From Armatimonadota bacterium (GTDB taxonomy: Bacteria > Armatimonadota > UBA5829 > DSUL01), in the NCBI GenBank assembly GCA_025998755.1, contig AP024674.1, positions 3,116,162 to 3,180,161 on the forward strand: a stretch of DNA of 64,000 nt, in the 5' to 3' direction. The translations under genes and the position numbers were made by a program. The notes beneath the pieces are model-generated. The model was not told where the DNA came from. It worked only from the letters and a program-made list of their open reading frames with translations, and did not search any database. This document shows positions 1 to 9,038 of the stretch, piece after piece (position 1 is the first letter of the stretch; every line of letters starts with the position of its first letter).

Positions 1-401
1 TCGGCGTGCTGATCTGCTCCGAGACCATGTTCACCCATCTGGCGGCGCTGCGCGTCCGGGAAGGAGCCACGCTGCTTGCAGTGTTGAGCAACGACAGCTG
101 GTTCGGCCGCGGCCCGGCGACGGAGCAGCTGGCACGGACCTGCATTCTGCGGGCGGTGGAGTTCCGGCGGTCGCTGGCCAGAAGCGCAGAGTCGGGGTAT
201 TCCCTCATGATCGCTCCTGACGGACGGATCGTGGCGCAATCCGCGCTGATGCGGCGGTGTGTCGTGGCGGCCTCACTGCCGATCGTGGATGGGCTGAGCA
301 TTTACTCCCGACTGCTTCCGGGTCTTCCGTTGATCCTCACGGCGGTGGCTGTGGCGGCTTTCGCCGTCTGTGGCGCGCGAGATAATGCCGGAAACCGGTA
401 A
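1..401 (+). CDS. lnt: Apolipoprotein N-acyltransferase, C-terminal part
   Basis: Partial gene, open at the left edge; the frame is open from base 3, so the GTG at 6 is internal. The visible part is the end of the nitrilase-like domain of Lnt, which transfers the third acyl chain to the N-terminal cysteine of lipoproteins at the inner membrane. Support: GVLICSE (the catalytic-cysteine strand, normally xICYE), the NDSWFG motif, RAVEFRRS, then a hydrophobic segment (about residues 103-122) matching the last membrane helix of Lnt. Lipoproteins with clear lipoboxes occur further along (38.6-40.2 kb), which fits the role. Family is fairly sure; the N-terminal membrane domain lies outside the window. 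Confidence 0.85.
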   Translation, partial: GVLICSETMFTHLAALRVREGATLLAVLSNDSWFGRGPATEQLARTCILRAVEFRRSLARSAESGYSLMIAPDGRIVAQSALMRRCVVAASLPIVDGLSIYSRLLPGLPLILTAVAVAAFAVCGARDNAGNR

Positions 402-432
402 GCGCCGTTCTGCGTCATGGGAAATGCTGCTG

Positions 433-461
433 TTGACGGACAGTGCTACTTACGCTAAAAG
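433..461 (+). promoter_or_regulatory. Sigma70-type promoter before greA
   Basis: TTGACG at 433-438 and TAAAAG at 456-461 are separated by 17 bases, about 100 bases before greA. A good -35 and a moderate -10; read by eye only. Confidence 0.45.
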
Positions 462-562
462 GATTCACCGGTTTTCCTGGGGTGCCGATTGAAGCCTGGT
501 TTCCCTGACGAAGGAAAGCCGCACTGCGCCACACCGGCGCCGGGAACAGAGGGACTTGCCAG

Positions 563-1039
563 ATGCAGATCCGCCTGACAAGCGCCGCCATTAAGAAGAT
601 CCAGGACGAGCTTGCTTTTCTCGAGTCGCGCGAGCGGCCCAGGGTCGCTGAGCGTATCAAGCAGGCGCGCGGCTACGGAGACCTGAGCGAGAATTACGAA
701 TATCACGCGGCGAAGGAGGAGCAGGGCTTTCTTGAGGCCCGCATCCGGGAACTGCGCGCGGTGCTCAGCCGCGCCCAGGTGGTGGATGTTGACTCCCTTG
801 CGGAAGGAGTCGTCGGGCTGGGCACGAAGGTCCGCGTCCGCCACCGTGAGTTCGACATGGAAGAGGAGTATACCATCGTCACGATGGTGGACGCCGACCC
901 GGGAAGCAACAGGATCAGTGAACAGTCGCCCATTGGCAAGGCACTGATGGGTGCAAAGGTCGGCGATGTGGTGGAATACCGCGCGCCCGCCGGAGTCCAG
1001 ACGCTTGAAGTCTTGAGCGTGGAGCCTGCCGACGTCTGA
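563..1039 (+). CDS. greA: Transcription elongation factor GreA
   Basis: 158 residues, the usual length for GreA. The N-terminal coiled coil (about residues 1-75) contains the [16 protein letters not shown] signature with the acidic tip residues that enter the RNA polymerase secondary channel and stimulate cleavage of backtracked RNA. The C-terminal FKBP-like part ends with the typical [17 protein letters not shown] motif. The ATG at 563 follows GAGGGA; a promoter-like sequence lies at 433-461. It stands alone between lnt and a broken wrbA gene. No odd residues seen. Confidence 0.97.
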   Translation: MQIRLTSAAIKKIQDELAFLESRERPRVAERIKQARGYGDLSENYEYHAAKEEQGFLEARIRELRAVLSRAQVVDVDSLAEGVVGLGTKVRVRHREFDMEEEYTIVTMVDADPGSNRISEQSPIGKALMGAKVGDVVEYRAPAGVQTLEVLSVEPADV

Positions 1040-1040
1040 A

Positions 1041-1064
1041 ACGGCCGCTCCGGCCCTCGGCCGT
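1041..1064 (+). terminator. Hairpin after greA
   Basis: ACGGCCG (1041-1047) pairs with CGGCCGT (1058-1064) two bases after the greA stop. There is no T-run after it, so termination by this hairpin is uncertain. Confidence 0.35.
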
Positions 1065-1083
1065 CTCCGAGGAGAAAACAGCC

Positions 1084-1266
1084 ATTAATGCCCTGATCGT
1101 CTACCATTCCCTTTACGGACACATTCACCGGATGGCTGAGGCCGTGGCCGAGGGCGTGCGGTCAGTTCCCGGCGCGCAGGCCCATCTCCGCCGCGTTCCC
1201 GAAACGCTACCGGAGGAAGTTCTGGAGAAGATGGGGGCGCTGGAGGCACAGTCGGCCATGCGGTAG
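1084..1266 (+). pseudogene. wrbA: Truncated NAD(P)H:quinone oxidoreductase WrbA, N-terminal fragment
   Basis: About 60 codons that read like the start of type IV NAD(P)H:quinone oxidoreductase (a flavodoxin-fold, FMN-binding enzyme of about 200 residues): [19 protein letters not shown], then [20 protein letters not shown]. The frame ends at TAG 1264-1266, where the FMN-binding core should continue. No ATG is present at the expected start; ATT at 1084 follows a GAGGAG site, so an ATT start or lost start codon is likely. At the same point the opposite strand enters a second truncated gene (1255-1421), so both genes meet at one breakpoint. A misassembly would look the same. Confidence 0.75.
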
Positions 1267-1421
1267 AACAGAATGGGGTCCCAGACCATCCTGTCGTATC
1301 CCCACCACTCCATTGGGGTGGGGTTCATCCCGAAGATCAGGGGCCGGTCGTTCGCGGCAGGCACGGCGCTCGCGGCGAGGATGGCCGCGCAACACAGCAC
1401 GGCCACCACGCAGGCCTTCAT
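1255..1421 (-). pseudogene. N-terminal fragment of a secreted glycosidase-like protein
   Basis: Starts with a clear signal peptide (MKACVVAVLCCAAILAA, cleavage near AVPA), then FGMNPTPMEWWGYDRM and WDPILFY. It resembles the start of a secreted TIM-barrel glycosidase and follows a similar secreted gene upstream on the same strand (1548-2558). After about residue 55 it runs into the antisense of the wrbA fragment and so loses the rest of its domain; the open frame down to 1125 is antisense read-through. The ATG at 1421 has a GAAGGCG site close by. The family cannot be named with certainty. Confidence 0.6.
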
Positions 1422-1547
1422 CGCCTTCGCGATGGCGGTTCTCCTTCTGTTTCGCAGGCTCGCAGGCTAGGGGGTACATCTCCCCCTTATTCCACGATAC
1501 CGCAGCCGGCCCCCGGGGTCAAGCGCGAGGACGGAGGATGTCTCAGG

Positions 1548-2558
1548 TCACTCCGGGCAGGCGGTTCGCGCGCCTTCGTTCCAGTACCAGACAAACCAGT
1601 CCGCCAGCACGTCGTGATCGAAGCTCCTCCAGCCGCCCCACGCAGCCTGGCATCCCTGCTGATATAGAGTCACGCCCAGCACGTAAGGATCTTTGCGCAG
1701 TTCGCAGTCGTGCCACTTCAGCCAGTCCACGTACTTGCGCCAGGATCCCCGGGCTTTCCAGCCGCTGTGCTCCGCGTCACCGTATTCATCCACGCCGCCT
1801 TCGGTGAGCAGCAAAGGCAGATCCGCGAGGTCCGCATACTCTCCCGTGAATCCCCGGTACCAGAACCGGTAGCGGTGGGAGTAATGCTGCTCGATCTCCA
1901 GATCCTTGGTGTACTTGATGGTGTAAGAATGGTATGCCAGCGCTCCTCCGGCCTTCTTTGCGGCACGAAGCGCCGGGGCGAACTGCAGGATCTTGGCCAG
2001 TCCGCCGTTCTCGCCTCCGGGATTGCCCACCGGGATGCTGCCCAGCACCGGCCGGAAGCCCGCCTGCTGACAGAGCTCAACGAAGCGGATGGAAAACTTC
2101 GTAAACCACTCCGTGCTGGCTTCGTCCTCCCATGTGGGACATTCACCTACTTCGTTGGTGCCCTCAAGGTAGTCTATGAGGCGCCGATCCTCTTCGGAGA
2201 GAGCCCCGAGCTGCTTCCAGATGTGTTCCCGCCAGTAGCGCTCGGCGGTGGCGACCGGTTCATCTTGCAGCGTGTAGCGCACAGGCGTGTAGCATCGCAG
2301 CACCACGATCCCGTCCGGGTTGTGGCGCTTGTAGTCACGGGCCGCCTGGATCATATCGTGATGGGTGTCCAGGATTTTCAGCACCGGCATCCGGGCGCGG
2401 ACCATTTTGCCGGTACCCTTGGTGTAGGCACCTATAAGGTGCATTCCGAGTTTGCTGCGGAACGGTTCACGCGCAGGCGGATCCTCTGACCGGGCCGCCG
2501 CTCCCGGCGCGCAGGTGAAAACGCAGGCGAGAAGAAAGGCGATCAGAACCTTGACCAT
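1548..2558 (-). CDS. Secreted clan-A-like glycoside hydrolase
   Basis: 336 residues with an N-terminal signal peptide (about 1-22). The mature part looks like a (beta/alpha)8 retaining glycosidase: LEGTNEVGE places an Asn-Glu pair at 135-136, as in the acid/base position of clan GH-A enzymes, and LPLLLTEGGVD places Glu253 where the nucleophile sits. The exact family and substrate are not recognised. It is followed by the signal-peptide fragment at 1255-1421 and is divergent from the secreted gene at 2833, which suggests a cluster of exported polysaccharide-active proteins. Confidence 0.6.
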   Translation of the reverse strand: MVKVLIAFLLACVFTCAPGAAARSEDPPAREPFRSKLGMHLIGAYTKGTGKMVRARMPVLKILDTHHDMIQAARDYKRHNPDGIVVLRCYTPVRYTLQDEPVATAERYWREHIWKQLGALSEEDRRLIDYLEGTNEVGECPTWEDEASTEWFTKFSIRFVELCQQAGFRPVLGSIPVGNPGGENGGLAKILQFAPALRAAKKAGGALAYHSYTIKYTKDLEIEQHYSHRYRFWYRGFTGEYADLADLPLLLTEGGVDEYGDAEHSGWKARGSWRKYVDWLKWHDCELRKDPYVLGVTLYQQGCQAAWGGWRSFDHDVLADWFVWYWNEGARTACPE

Positions 2559-2832
2559 GACCAGGATCTCCCCCTATCGAGTGTGACCCACCCTGCATCG
2601 GCCGTAAGCTCCGGCTAAGGACTTCCAGCGGCATACGTTGCGGCATTATGTCTGCGCGGGAGCGACCGTGTCCAACCAGTCCGTTGCGGGACAATGGTGG
2701 CAGCAGCGTCGCCGTGATCGCAGGAATCGCTCCTGCCGACCGGAGAAAGGAGCATTGAGCAAAAAAGCGTCCAGGTCAGGCGGATTTTGTGCGAATCCTC
2801 GCCGCAGCCTGAAGGCAGACAGGAGAGCCCAG

Positions 2833-3942
2833 ATGAAACGACGTGTTCTGGCAGTTAGCGGGGCGCTGGCCTTTGCGCTGTTGGGGAGCGCAGCCGAAAG
2901 CTGGCCCGCGCATGCCGGGGAAGGTGCTCCGGGGCGGCCCCTTCTGGTCTTTTCGGTGGACCAGGGCTTTGGGAACGGCATCGTGGTGCACGACGATCAG
3001 GTGGCTCTGACGCGCATCATCCGCGCTCTGGAGCCGCTGCGGCAACGCTTCGACGTCCGGGTGATTATCAATCCCATGGTCCGTGACAGGGCGAGGTTGC
3101 TGCGGACGCTGGATACTCTGGCCGCTCGTGGGATGCCGTTCACGCTGGAGGCCTGGTCCTCCGATGCCCAGACGCTGGGAAGCTGTTCGGAACAAAATAA
3201 CCCTTTCGATCCCCACCACGGGTTGACCGTGTCGACGGAGGAGTTAGGAGCGCTGAAGAGGCGCTACGGGCGGATGTTCGCCGGGATCCGTTTTGCGGAG
3301 GTTTTCGCTCAAGACTTCACCGTGAGGGCGGTGCGGACCACTAACCCGGAGTGGGCGCTGCCGTGCTGGAAACTGCCCGCGGATTCCTTCTTCCGACCGG
3401 ACATAGCGCGCAGGCTCCTCGGCTTCGCCCGTGCGAACGGACTTCAAGTCCAGTGGTCCGACTGGCACTGGCACACGTTCCACGGTTGGGATGATCCACA
3501 GCGCGTGCACGAGGAAGAACTCCGCAACTTGCTCCGGGAGTTCCCGGGACTGGTCACGGTGACCTATGCCAACAACGAGCCGCAGGAAGAGTCGGCGCCT
3601 CGCAGGGATCACTGGGAGAAGGCCGTCAAAGGCTTCGTAAGCGATGGGGCCGCCGGGTTCGGCCTGAGCTGCCAGAGTTGGCTCAGGCTGGTGGAGACCG
3701 AAACGGATCCACAGGAGCTTGCGGGCTGGGCGGTGGAGGCACTGGACCGGGGGGCCTCGCTGGTGCAATTTGAGCCGGTATGGTATTTCTTCCACCTGCC
3801 CCGCGGCACGTTCGGAGTGGAGCGCTACACTCACCTTCCAGAGTGGGCGGACCGGGGCCGGCCGCGGGAGAGCTTCCGGGTTCTGGAGCGGGCGCTTCTG
3901 GATTGGGCGGACGGCAGCCGGCGGGTAGGGGCATCGCAGTGA
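2833..3942 (+). CDS. Secreted protein, possible TIM-barrel hydrolase
   Basis: 369 residues. The ATG at 2833 is chosen because AGGAG lies 7 bases before it and a signal peptide follows at once (MKRRVLAVSGALAFALLGSA, cleavage near AHA). The mature protein has alternating strands and helices with several acidic and aromatic motifs (FSVDQGFGNGIVVHDDQ, WSDWHWHTFHGWDD, YANNEPQEES, VQFEPVWYF). This resembles TIM-barrel carbohydrate-active proteins such as the GH98-like group, but I cannot assign a family. The frame stays open for 65 codons after the TGA (to TAG 4138-4140). Confidence 0.5.
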   Translation: MKRRVLAVSGALAFALLGSAAESWPAHAGEGAPGRPLLVFSVDQGFGNGIVVHDDQVALTRIIRALEPLRQRFDVRVIINPMVRDRARLLRTLDTLAARGMPFTLEAWSSDAQTLGSCSEQNNPFDPHHGLTVSTEELGALKRRYGRMFAGIRFAEVFAQDFTVRAVRTTNPEWALPCWKLPADSFFRPDIARRLLGFARANGLQVQWSDWHWHTFHGWDDPQRVHEEELRNLLREFPGLVTVTYANNEPQEESAPRRDHWEKAVKGFVSDGAAGFGLSCQSWLRLVETETDPQELAGWAVEALDRGASLVQFEPVWYFFHLPRGTFGVERYTHLPEWADRGRPRESFRVLERALLDWADGSRRVGASQ

Positions 3943-4174
3943 TGCAAGTGCTGCGCCACTCTGGAGGGAGAGCCTCAGGACTGCAGCCTCTGGCTTAATA
4001 TGGTCCCTGGTCGCCTTGCTTCCGGCCCGCGATGGAAGAGCCAGGACGCGGGCGGTGCGGTGACGGTCACGTCCGAGGGACGCGGCATTAGACTGAGCAT
4101 TCCCGCTTCGGAGCTAGGTTTCGTATACGCGGATCTGTAGCCCGTCCCGGAGGCCGACGGAGAAGGAGCTCAAA

Positions 4175-7015
4175 GTGAACATTCTGGAGATTTTCAAGGA
4201 CCCGCCGCGCCAATACGGGCCGGTCCCGTTCTGGTTCCTGAACGAAAAGCTGGATCCGGAGCGGCTGAAATGGCAGGTCCGGCAGATGGAGTCGCAGCAC
4301 GTCTTCGGGGCGGTGATGCACGCGCGTCCGGGACTGGTGACGCCCTACCTCTCAGAGGAGTGGTTCGCCGCCATTGCGGCCATTCTGGAGCAGGCCCGGG
4401 AATGCGGAATGGAGATGTGGATCTACGACGAGTATCCCTGGGCCAGCGGAATGGCCGAGTACCGCGTCCCGAAACTGCACCCGGACTTCCGAATCCGGGC
4501 GCTGGACCGTCTGGAACGGACGGTGCAGGGTCCGCAGAGCATCGAATGGGATGTCCGGGAAATACTCCCTGAGGACTGCGCCGGCCTGGTGGGCGCCGTG
4601 CTGACGCCGATGATGGAAGATTGTCTGATGGGTCCGGGCGAGGATGTGTCCAGTCGGCTGCAGGATGGCATCATCAAGCTTGACGTCCCGGAGGGTGGCT
4701 GGCATCTGTCAGTGTTCTTCGAGCGCCTGTCCTGGAACCCTTACGGGGACGGCTTCGGGCGCGGGGCGGTCACCGATCTGATGCATCCGCAGGCTGTGGC
4801 GGAGTTCATCCGCCTGACGCACGAGGAGTACCGACGCCGCTTCCCGGAGTATCTGGGGAGCACCATTACCGCCACATTCACTGACGAGCCTCCCGCCGAC
4901 ACTCCGGGATGGTCGCGTGTGTTCCGTCACGAGTTCCACCGCCGGAAGGGCTACGACCTCCTGCCGTTTTTGCCCCTGTTGTGGCACGACGGCGGTCCCC
5001 TGGCCGGAAAGGCGCGGCTGGACTACGACGACGTGAAGGGGCAACTATATGAGGAGTCCTTCTTCGGAGCACTGGAACGCTGGTCGGAAGGGACGGGTAT
5101 CGCCTCCACCGGACACCTGCTGCTGGAGGAAACCCTGCCGCTGCATCAGCGTTTCATGGGCGACTACTTCCGCGCGATGCGCCGCCTGCACTATCCCGGC
5201 ATAGACTATATCTTTCCGGGAGTCATACCTGCGGTGGTTCCCAAAATGGCGGCCTCCGTGGCCAACCTGTACGGCCGTGAGCGGGTGATGAGCGAGTGTT
5301 TCGCGCTGACCGGCTGGAACTTCACCTTCGAGCACATGAAATGGATGACGGACTGGCAGCTGGTAAACGGGGTGAACCTCTTGGTGCCGCACGCGTTCTT
5401 TTACTCCATCACGGAGGACGAGCCCATTCCGGTCATCCCGGATGACCTGGGCTTCCGCTGGTACGACTGCCCGCCGTCCATGTTCTACCAGCAGCCCTAC
5501 TGGGACTATTACGCCCAGTACGCCGACTATGTGCGCCGGTGCTGCTGGCTGCTGTGCCAGGGCGAACACGACAACGACGGTCTGGGGATCTATTACCCCA
5601 TTGAGACGGTGCAGGCGGAGATCAAACCCACCAAGGAGCACACCAACAGCCACGCCTTCGAGATCCCGGGCACGTGGATGACGGCGGACTACCTGTGGGA
5701 GGGCTCCTCACCCGAACGAACGGATGCCCACTTCCGCGCAGCGGCGAACGGCTTGCGCGCGGCGGGGCTGGACTTCGATATCGTGGACGACGACTTGCTC
5801 CGCGAAGCGCGCGTGGAGGACGGGTGTCTGGTGATGCGAGGGTGCCGTCGGATCAAAGGCATCGTGCTGCCGCGGACCCGCTGGATCTCCGCCGAAGTCT
5901 ACCGCCGCATCCTGGATCTCTGGAGGGAAGGAGGGCTGGTCATCGCCACCGGCAGCCTGCCGACGCGAGCATCGGAGGGACCCGAGCACGACCGTGAGGT
6001 GAAGGAGATCAGCCGCTCCATCTTCGGAATAGCTCCGGAGAGGCTTGAACGGGCGTTGGAGGCGGGTGAGAGTCCCTCCGTGCCGGCCACGCTTTCGGCT
6101 CTCTGGTTCGATCGCCCGGGGGAGGCGCTGGCGCAAGCGCTGCGCGGCGCCGGGTTCGGAGCATTCTTCAGCGACTGCCCGGACCTGTTCTGCCAGCACC
6201 GGCGTGTGGGAGATGTGGACGTCTATTTCCTGTTCCATTTCAGCCCCGAGGCGCGCAGGAGCGTGGCGGTGGAGCTTCGGGGACGCGGCCCGGCGCTCTG
6301 GTTGGATCCTGCGACCGGTGAGGCCGTCTGTCTGGCGGCGGAGGAGACGGATGTGGGGGTGCGATTGCGGCGCGGCTTCGACCCGTACGAATCCTGCTTC
6401 ATCGTGCTGGATCCCCGCTTCGAGGATCGGGGAATCTGCGTGCGGGAAAGGGCACAGGATCTCGAGCTGACTCCCGTGCTGCAGGTCAATGGGCCGTGGC
6501 GGGTGACGCTGGATTTCGGAGACCGCTCGGATATGCGAGTGAGAGACCTTCCCCGCTACCCGGAGCCAGATTCTCTGGAACCTGAGCGCTCGTGGGACGC
6601 GCTCGCCCCGTGGGAAGAAAAGGGGTTGGAGGAGTTCTCGGGGGCGGCCGTCTACGAGACCACGTTCCCATGGGACGGCGAGATCCCGGACGATGCCTGG
6701 CTGGATCTGGGTGAAGTGGGAATCGCGGCCGAGGTGTGGCTGAACGGTCAGCGGTTGGGCGTACGGCCTTGGCGGCCCTACCGGTTCGCCGCGGACTCAT
6801 CGCTGCGCCGCGGAGAGAATCGCCTGAAGGTGCGAGTGGCGAACACCCTGGCCAACTCCATCCAGGCCACTTACGGAAGCGGCCGCGTGCCGACGAGCGC
6901 GGACCAGGAGAAGATACAGCGATACGCACGGTTTGAGCCCGGAACTCTGCGTTCCGGGCTCATAGGACCGGTGCGTCTTCTGTTGGCGGGAGATCAGACT
7001 GCGGATAGGGGCTGA
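4175..7015 (+). CDS. GH106-like glycoside hydrolase with C-terminal jelly-roll domain
   Basis: 946 residues. The GTG at 4175 follows AAGGAG by a short spacer. The N-terminus (PPRQYGPVPFWFLNEKLDPE, then HARPGLVTPYLSEEW and WIYDEYPWASGMA) is the pattern of the large GH106/alpha-L-rhamnosidase-like family. The last 180 residues (AWLDLGEVGIAAEVWLNGQ, ENRLKVRVANTLAN) form a galactose-binding jelly-roll as in GH2-type sugar-binding domains. No signal peptide is seen, so it probably acts on imported oligosaccharides. Its 3' end overlaps the convergent dioxygenase gene by 22 bases. Rhamnoside specificity is inferred from family resemblance only. Confidence 0.75.
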   Translation: MNILEIFKDPPRQYGPVPFWFLNEKLDPERLKWQVRQMESQHVFGAVMHARPGLVTPYLSEEWFAAIAAILEQARECGMEMWIYDEYPWASGMAEYRVPKLHPDFRIRALDRLERTVQGPQSIEWDVREILPEDCAGLVGAVLTPMMEDCLMGPGEDVSSRLQDGIIKLDVPEGGWHLSVFFERLSWNPYGDGFGRGAVTDLMHPQAVAEFIRLTHEEYRRRFPEYLGSTITATFTDEPPADTPGWSRVFRHEFHRRKGYDLLPFLPLLWHDGGPLAGKARLDYDDVKGQLYEESFFGALERWSEGTGIASTGHLLLEETLPLHQRFMGDYFRAMRRLHYPGIDYIFPGVIPAVVPKMAASVANLYGRERVMSECFALTGWNFTFEHMKWMTDWQLVNGVNLLVPHAFFYSITEDEPIPVIPDDLGFRWYDCPPSMFYQQPYWDYYAQYADYVRRCCWLLCQGEHDNDGLGIYYPIETVQAEIKPTKEHTNSHAFEIPGTWMTADYLWEGSSPERTDAHFRAAANGLRAAGLDFDIVDDDLLREARVEDGCLVMRGCRRIKGIVLPRTRWISAEVYRRILDLWREGGLVIATGSLPTRASEGPEHDREVKEISRSIFGIAPERLERALEAGESPSVPATLSALWFDRPGEALAQALRGAGFGAFFSDCPDLFCQHRRVGDVDVYFLFHFSPEARRSVAVELRGRGPALWLDPATGEAVCLAAEETDVGVRLRRGFDPYESCFIVLDPRFEDRGICVRERAQDLELTPVLQVNGPWRVTLDFGDRSDMRVRDLPRYPEPDSLEPERSWDALAPWEEKGLEEFSGAAVYETTFPWDGEIPDDAWLDLGEVGIAAEVWLNGQRLGVRPWRPYRFAADSSLRRGENRLKVRVANTLANSIQATYGSGRVPTSADQEKIQRYARFEPGTLRSGLIGPVRLLLAGDQTADRG

Positions 7016-7929
7016 TCCGCAGTGGCCGCCGCCTGCAGGTGATACTCCGGAGTCCACTCGACCACAGTCAGCGGCAGGTCTTTCCAGTAGTACTTCAGGC
7101 GGTCGGACTTCCAGCCGGCGTAGACCTGCTCCCACTTGATCTGCATATGGTGGGGCTCCAGCGAGTGGGCGCACACGGGCTCGGCTGCGGACTGATACCG
7201 GAAGTCCACCGAGATCCGCAGACGGTCGGGAGAGTCGTTCGGCAGCGCCTTGTGCACAGTGTGACTGTGGAAGAAGAGCACGTCGCCGGACTGCAGGGCC
7301 GAAGCGCGCCACTCCTGCGAAAAGCCCGACGTGTCTATGCCAAGTCCGCCTGCTCCGTATGCGGAGCGCGTGGGATAGATTCCGCCGCGGTGTGTGCCCG
7401 GAAGGACAGCTAGCACTCCGAGCTCACGGGGACAGTCCCCCAGCGGGATCCAGGCCGTCCAAGTTTCCGGCGTCCCCTGAATATGCACATAGTCTTGGTG
7501 CGCCGCGGTGGTGTGGATCTGAGCGTTGGGAAACATAATGCGCCCGATGTTGCGTGGGTGGACCAGAGTGTTCCCTTCGAAAAGCGCATCAGACACGTTC
7601 AGAAGCGAGGGGTGGTGGGCAAGGGCGTGGAAGTCTTCCAGGCAGATCAGGCGGTTGTAAAGCTCCATATACTCCGGCTGACCTTCCAACCACAGAATCC
7701 CTGGCCGGGCGATGCCCTCCATCGGGTCCGTGCCCTCCTTCAGCCAGCCGTGCTCCTCGCAGAGCGCGAGGATCTGTCTGCGCACGTTGGCCAGGCTTTC
7801 CGGATCCACCAGGGAGCGGAAGAAGAGATAACCGTCCTCCGATGCGCGCTCGCGCAAACGGGAAGCGTCTTTCAAAAGATCCTTGGAATCGGTCAGTTCG
7901 ATCATTGTCACCATCCCGAGTCGCCGCAC
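6994..7929 (-). CDS. Phytanoyl-CoA dioxygenase family protein
   Basis: 311 residues; an alternative start at MIELTDSKD would shorten it by 8. Non-haem iron(II)/2-oxoglutarate oxygenase of the PhyH family: the HxD of the 2-His-1-Asp triad is in TAAHQDYVHIQG, the distal His in FFHSHTVHKALPND, followed by RLRISVDFRYQ with the Arg that binds 2-oxoglutarate. Such enzymes hydroxylate varied small molecules and are often multiplied in planctomycete- and armatimonad-like genomes; the substrate cannot be read here. It is convergent with, and overlaps, the GH106-like gene. Confidence 0.85.
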   Translation of the reverse strand: MRRLGMVTMIELTDSKDLLKDASRLRERASEDGYLFFRSLVDPESLANVRRQILALCEEHGWLKEGTDPMEGIARPGILWLEGQPEYMELYNRLICLEDFHALAHHPSLLNVSDALFEGNTLVHPRNIGRIMFPNAQIHTTAAHQDYVHIQGTPETWTAWIPLGDCPRELGVLAVLPGTHRGGIYPTRSAYGAGGLGIDTSGFSQEWRASALQSGDVLFFHSHTVHKALPNDSPDRLRISVDFRYQSAAEPVCAHSLEPHHMQIKWEQVYAGWKSDRLKYYWKDLPLTVVEWTPEYHLQAAATADQPLSAV

Positions 7930-8073
7930 CTGAGTGCGACATGGTTGCAGTTAGTATACCACGTTCGGTGCCATGACACGGTCCCTGATAACAGGAGTCT
8001 TGCGATAACAGTCCAAAAAACAGGCTGAGATCAGAGCGCGATGGGTCCCGTGGAAAGGAGATCGCTTGCAGCA

Positions 8074-9023
8074 ATGAAGACCCCGCCCCGATGCGTGCCG
8101 CTTTTAGTCGCGGCTATCTTTTTGGTGTTTGCGGCTGCGATGCCCGCTCCGGCCCAGAGACCGGACGAGCCGCTACCGACGCCGGACTTCTCGAACGTGC
8201 GCTACAATACCCACGAGCGCAACGTTCTCGACCTCTGGAAAGCCCCTGTCCACAGGCCAGCCCCCCTACTGGTGTTCATTCACGGTGGTGGTTTCGTGGG
8301 AGGCGATAAGTCTCGCCTGAACGCCGCCGCACTGAAGAAGGCTATCGCCGGAGGGGCGCACGTGATGAGCATCAACTACCGCTACCTGCGCCACGCACCC
8401 ATTCAGGACATACTGCGCGACTGCGCCCGGGCCATCCAGTTCATCCGCCTGCACGCGAAAGAGTACGGCGTGGATCCGGATCGAATCGCCTGTTTCGGTT
8501 CTTCCGCTGGAGCGGGAGCGTCTCTCTGGCTGGCAACGCACGACGACCTTGCAGATCCGTCTTCGCCTGACCCGGTCCTGCGCCAGTCCAGCCGCATCCG
8601 GGCCGCCGCGTGCCTCAACGGACAGGCCACCTACGACCTCACGCGCTGGGAGCCGATGTTCGGAGCAATCCGCGCGGACTGGAAGCGCAGTGAATCCGAG
8701 CCGAGAGACTTCTATCATTTCGCTTCCGACGCGGATTTCGATACGGAGGCCGGACGGAAGATACTGAAAGATTGCGACATGCTGGGTCTGCTCTCCAAAG
8801 ACGATCCGCCAATCTGGATGTTCTGCAGCTACCCGCCGGGGATCCCGAAAGACCGCCAGGTCATCTGCTGCATCACCCTCGCCACATGGAACTGGTGCGC
8901 CAGCAAGGAGAGGACGTCGGCGTTTGGGTGGAAACCTGGACCGGAGCGGATGTCAAAGAGCCGGCCGTCGCGGCCGTGGAGTTTCTGCTGAAGCATCTGA
9001 AGAAGGATCCCCGGGCAAAGTAA
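8074..9023 (+). pseudogene. Secreted alpha/beta hydrolase (esterase), frameshifted near the C-terminus
   Basis: Signal peptide, then an alpha/beta-hydrolase of the BD-FAE/HSL-like kind: VFIHGGGFVGG (oxyanion hole), ACFGSSAGAGAS (nucleophile Ser), YGVDPDRI. The first frame ends at 8991 with nonsense after about 8860, while the frame ending at 9023 supplies the expected end, HLLHHPRHMELV with the catalytic-His region, then VAAVEFLLKHLKKD. One missing base near 8857-8866 (for example one C in ccgccagg) explains this. A TTG at 8065, nearer the GGAG site, is an alternative start. Recent pseudogene or sequencing error. Confidence 0.75.
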
Positions 9024-9038
9024 GCTCAGGACCGGGCG

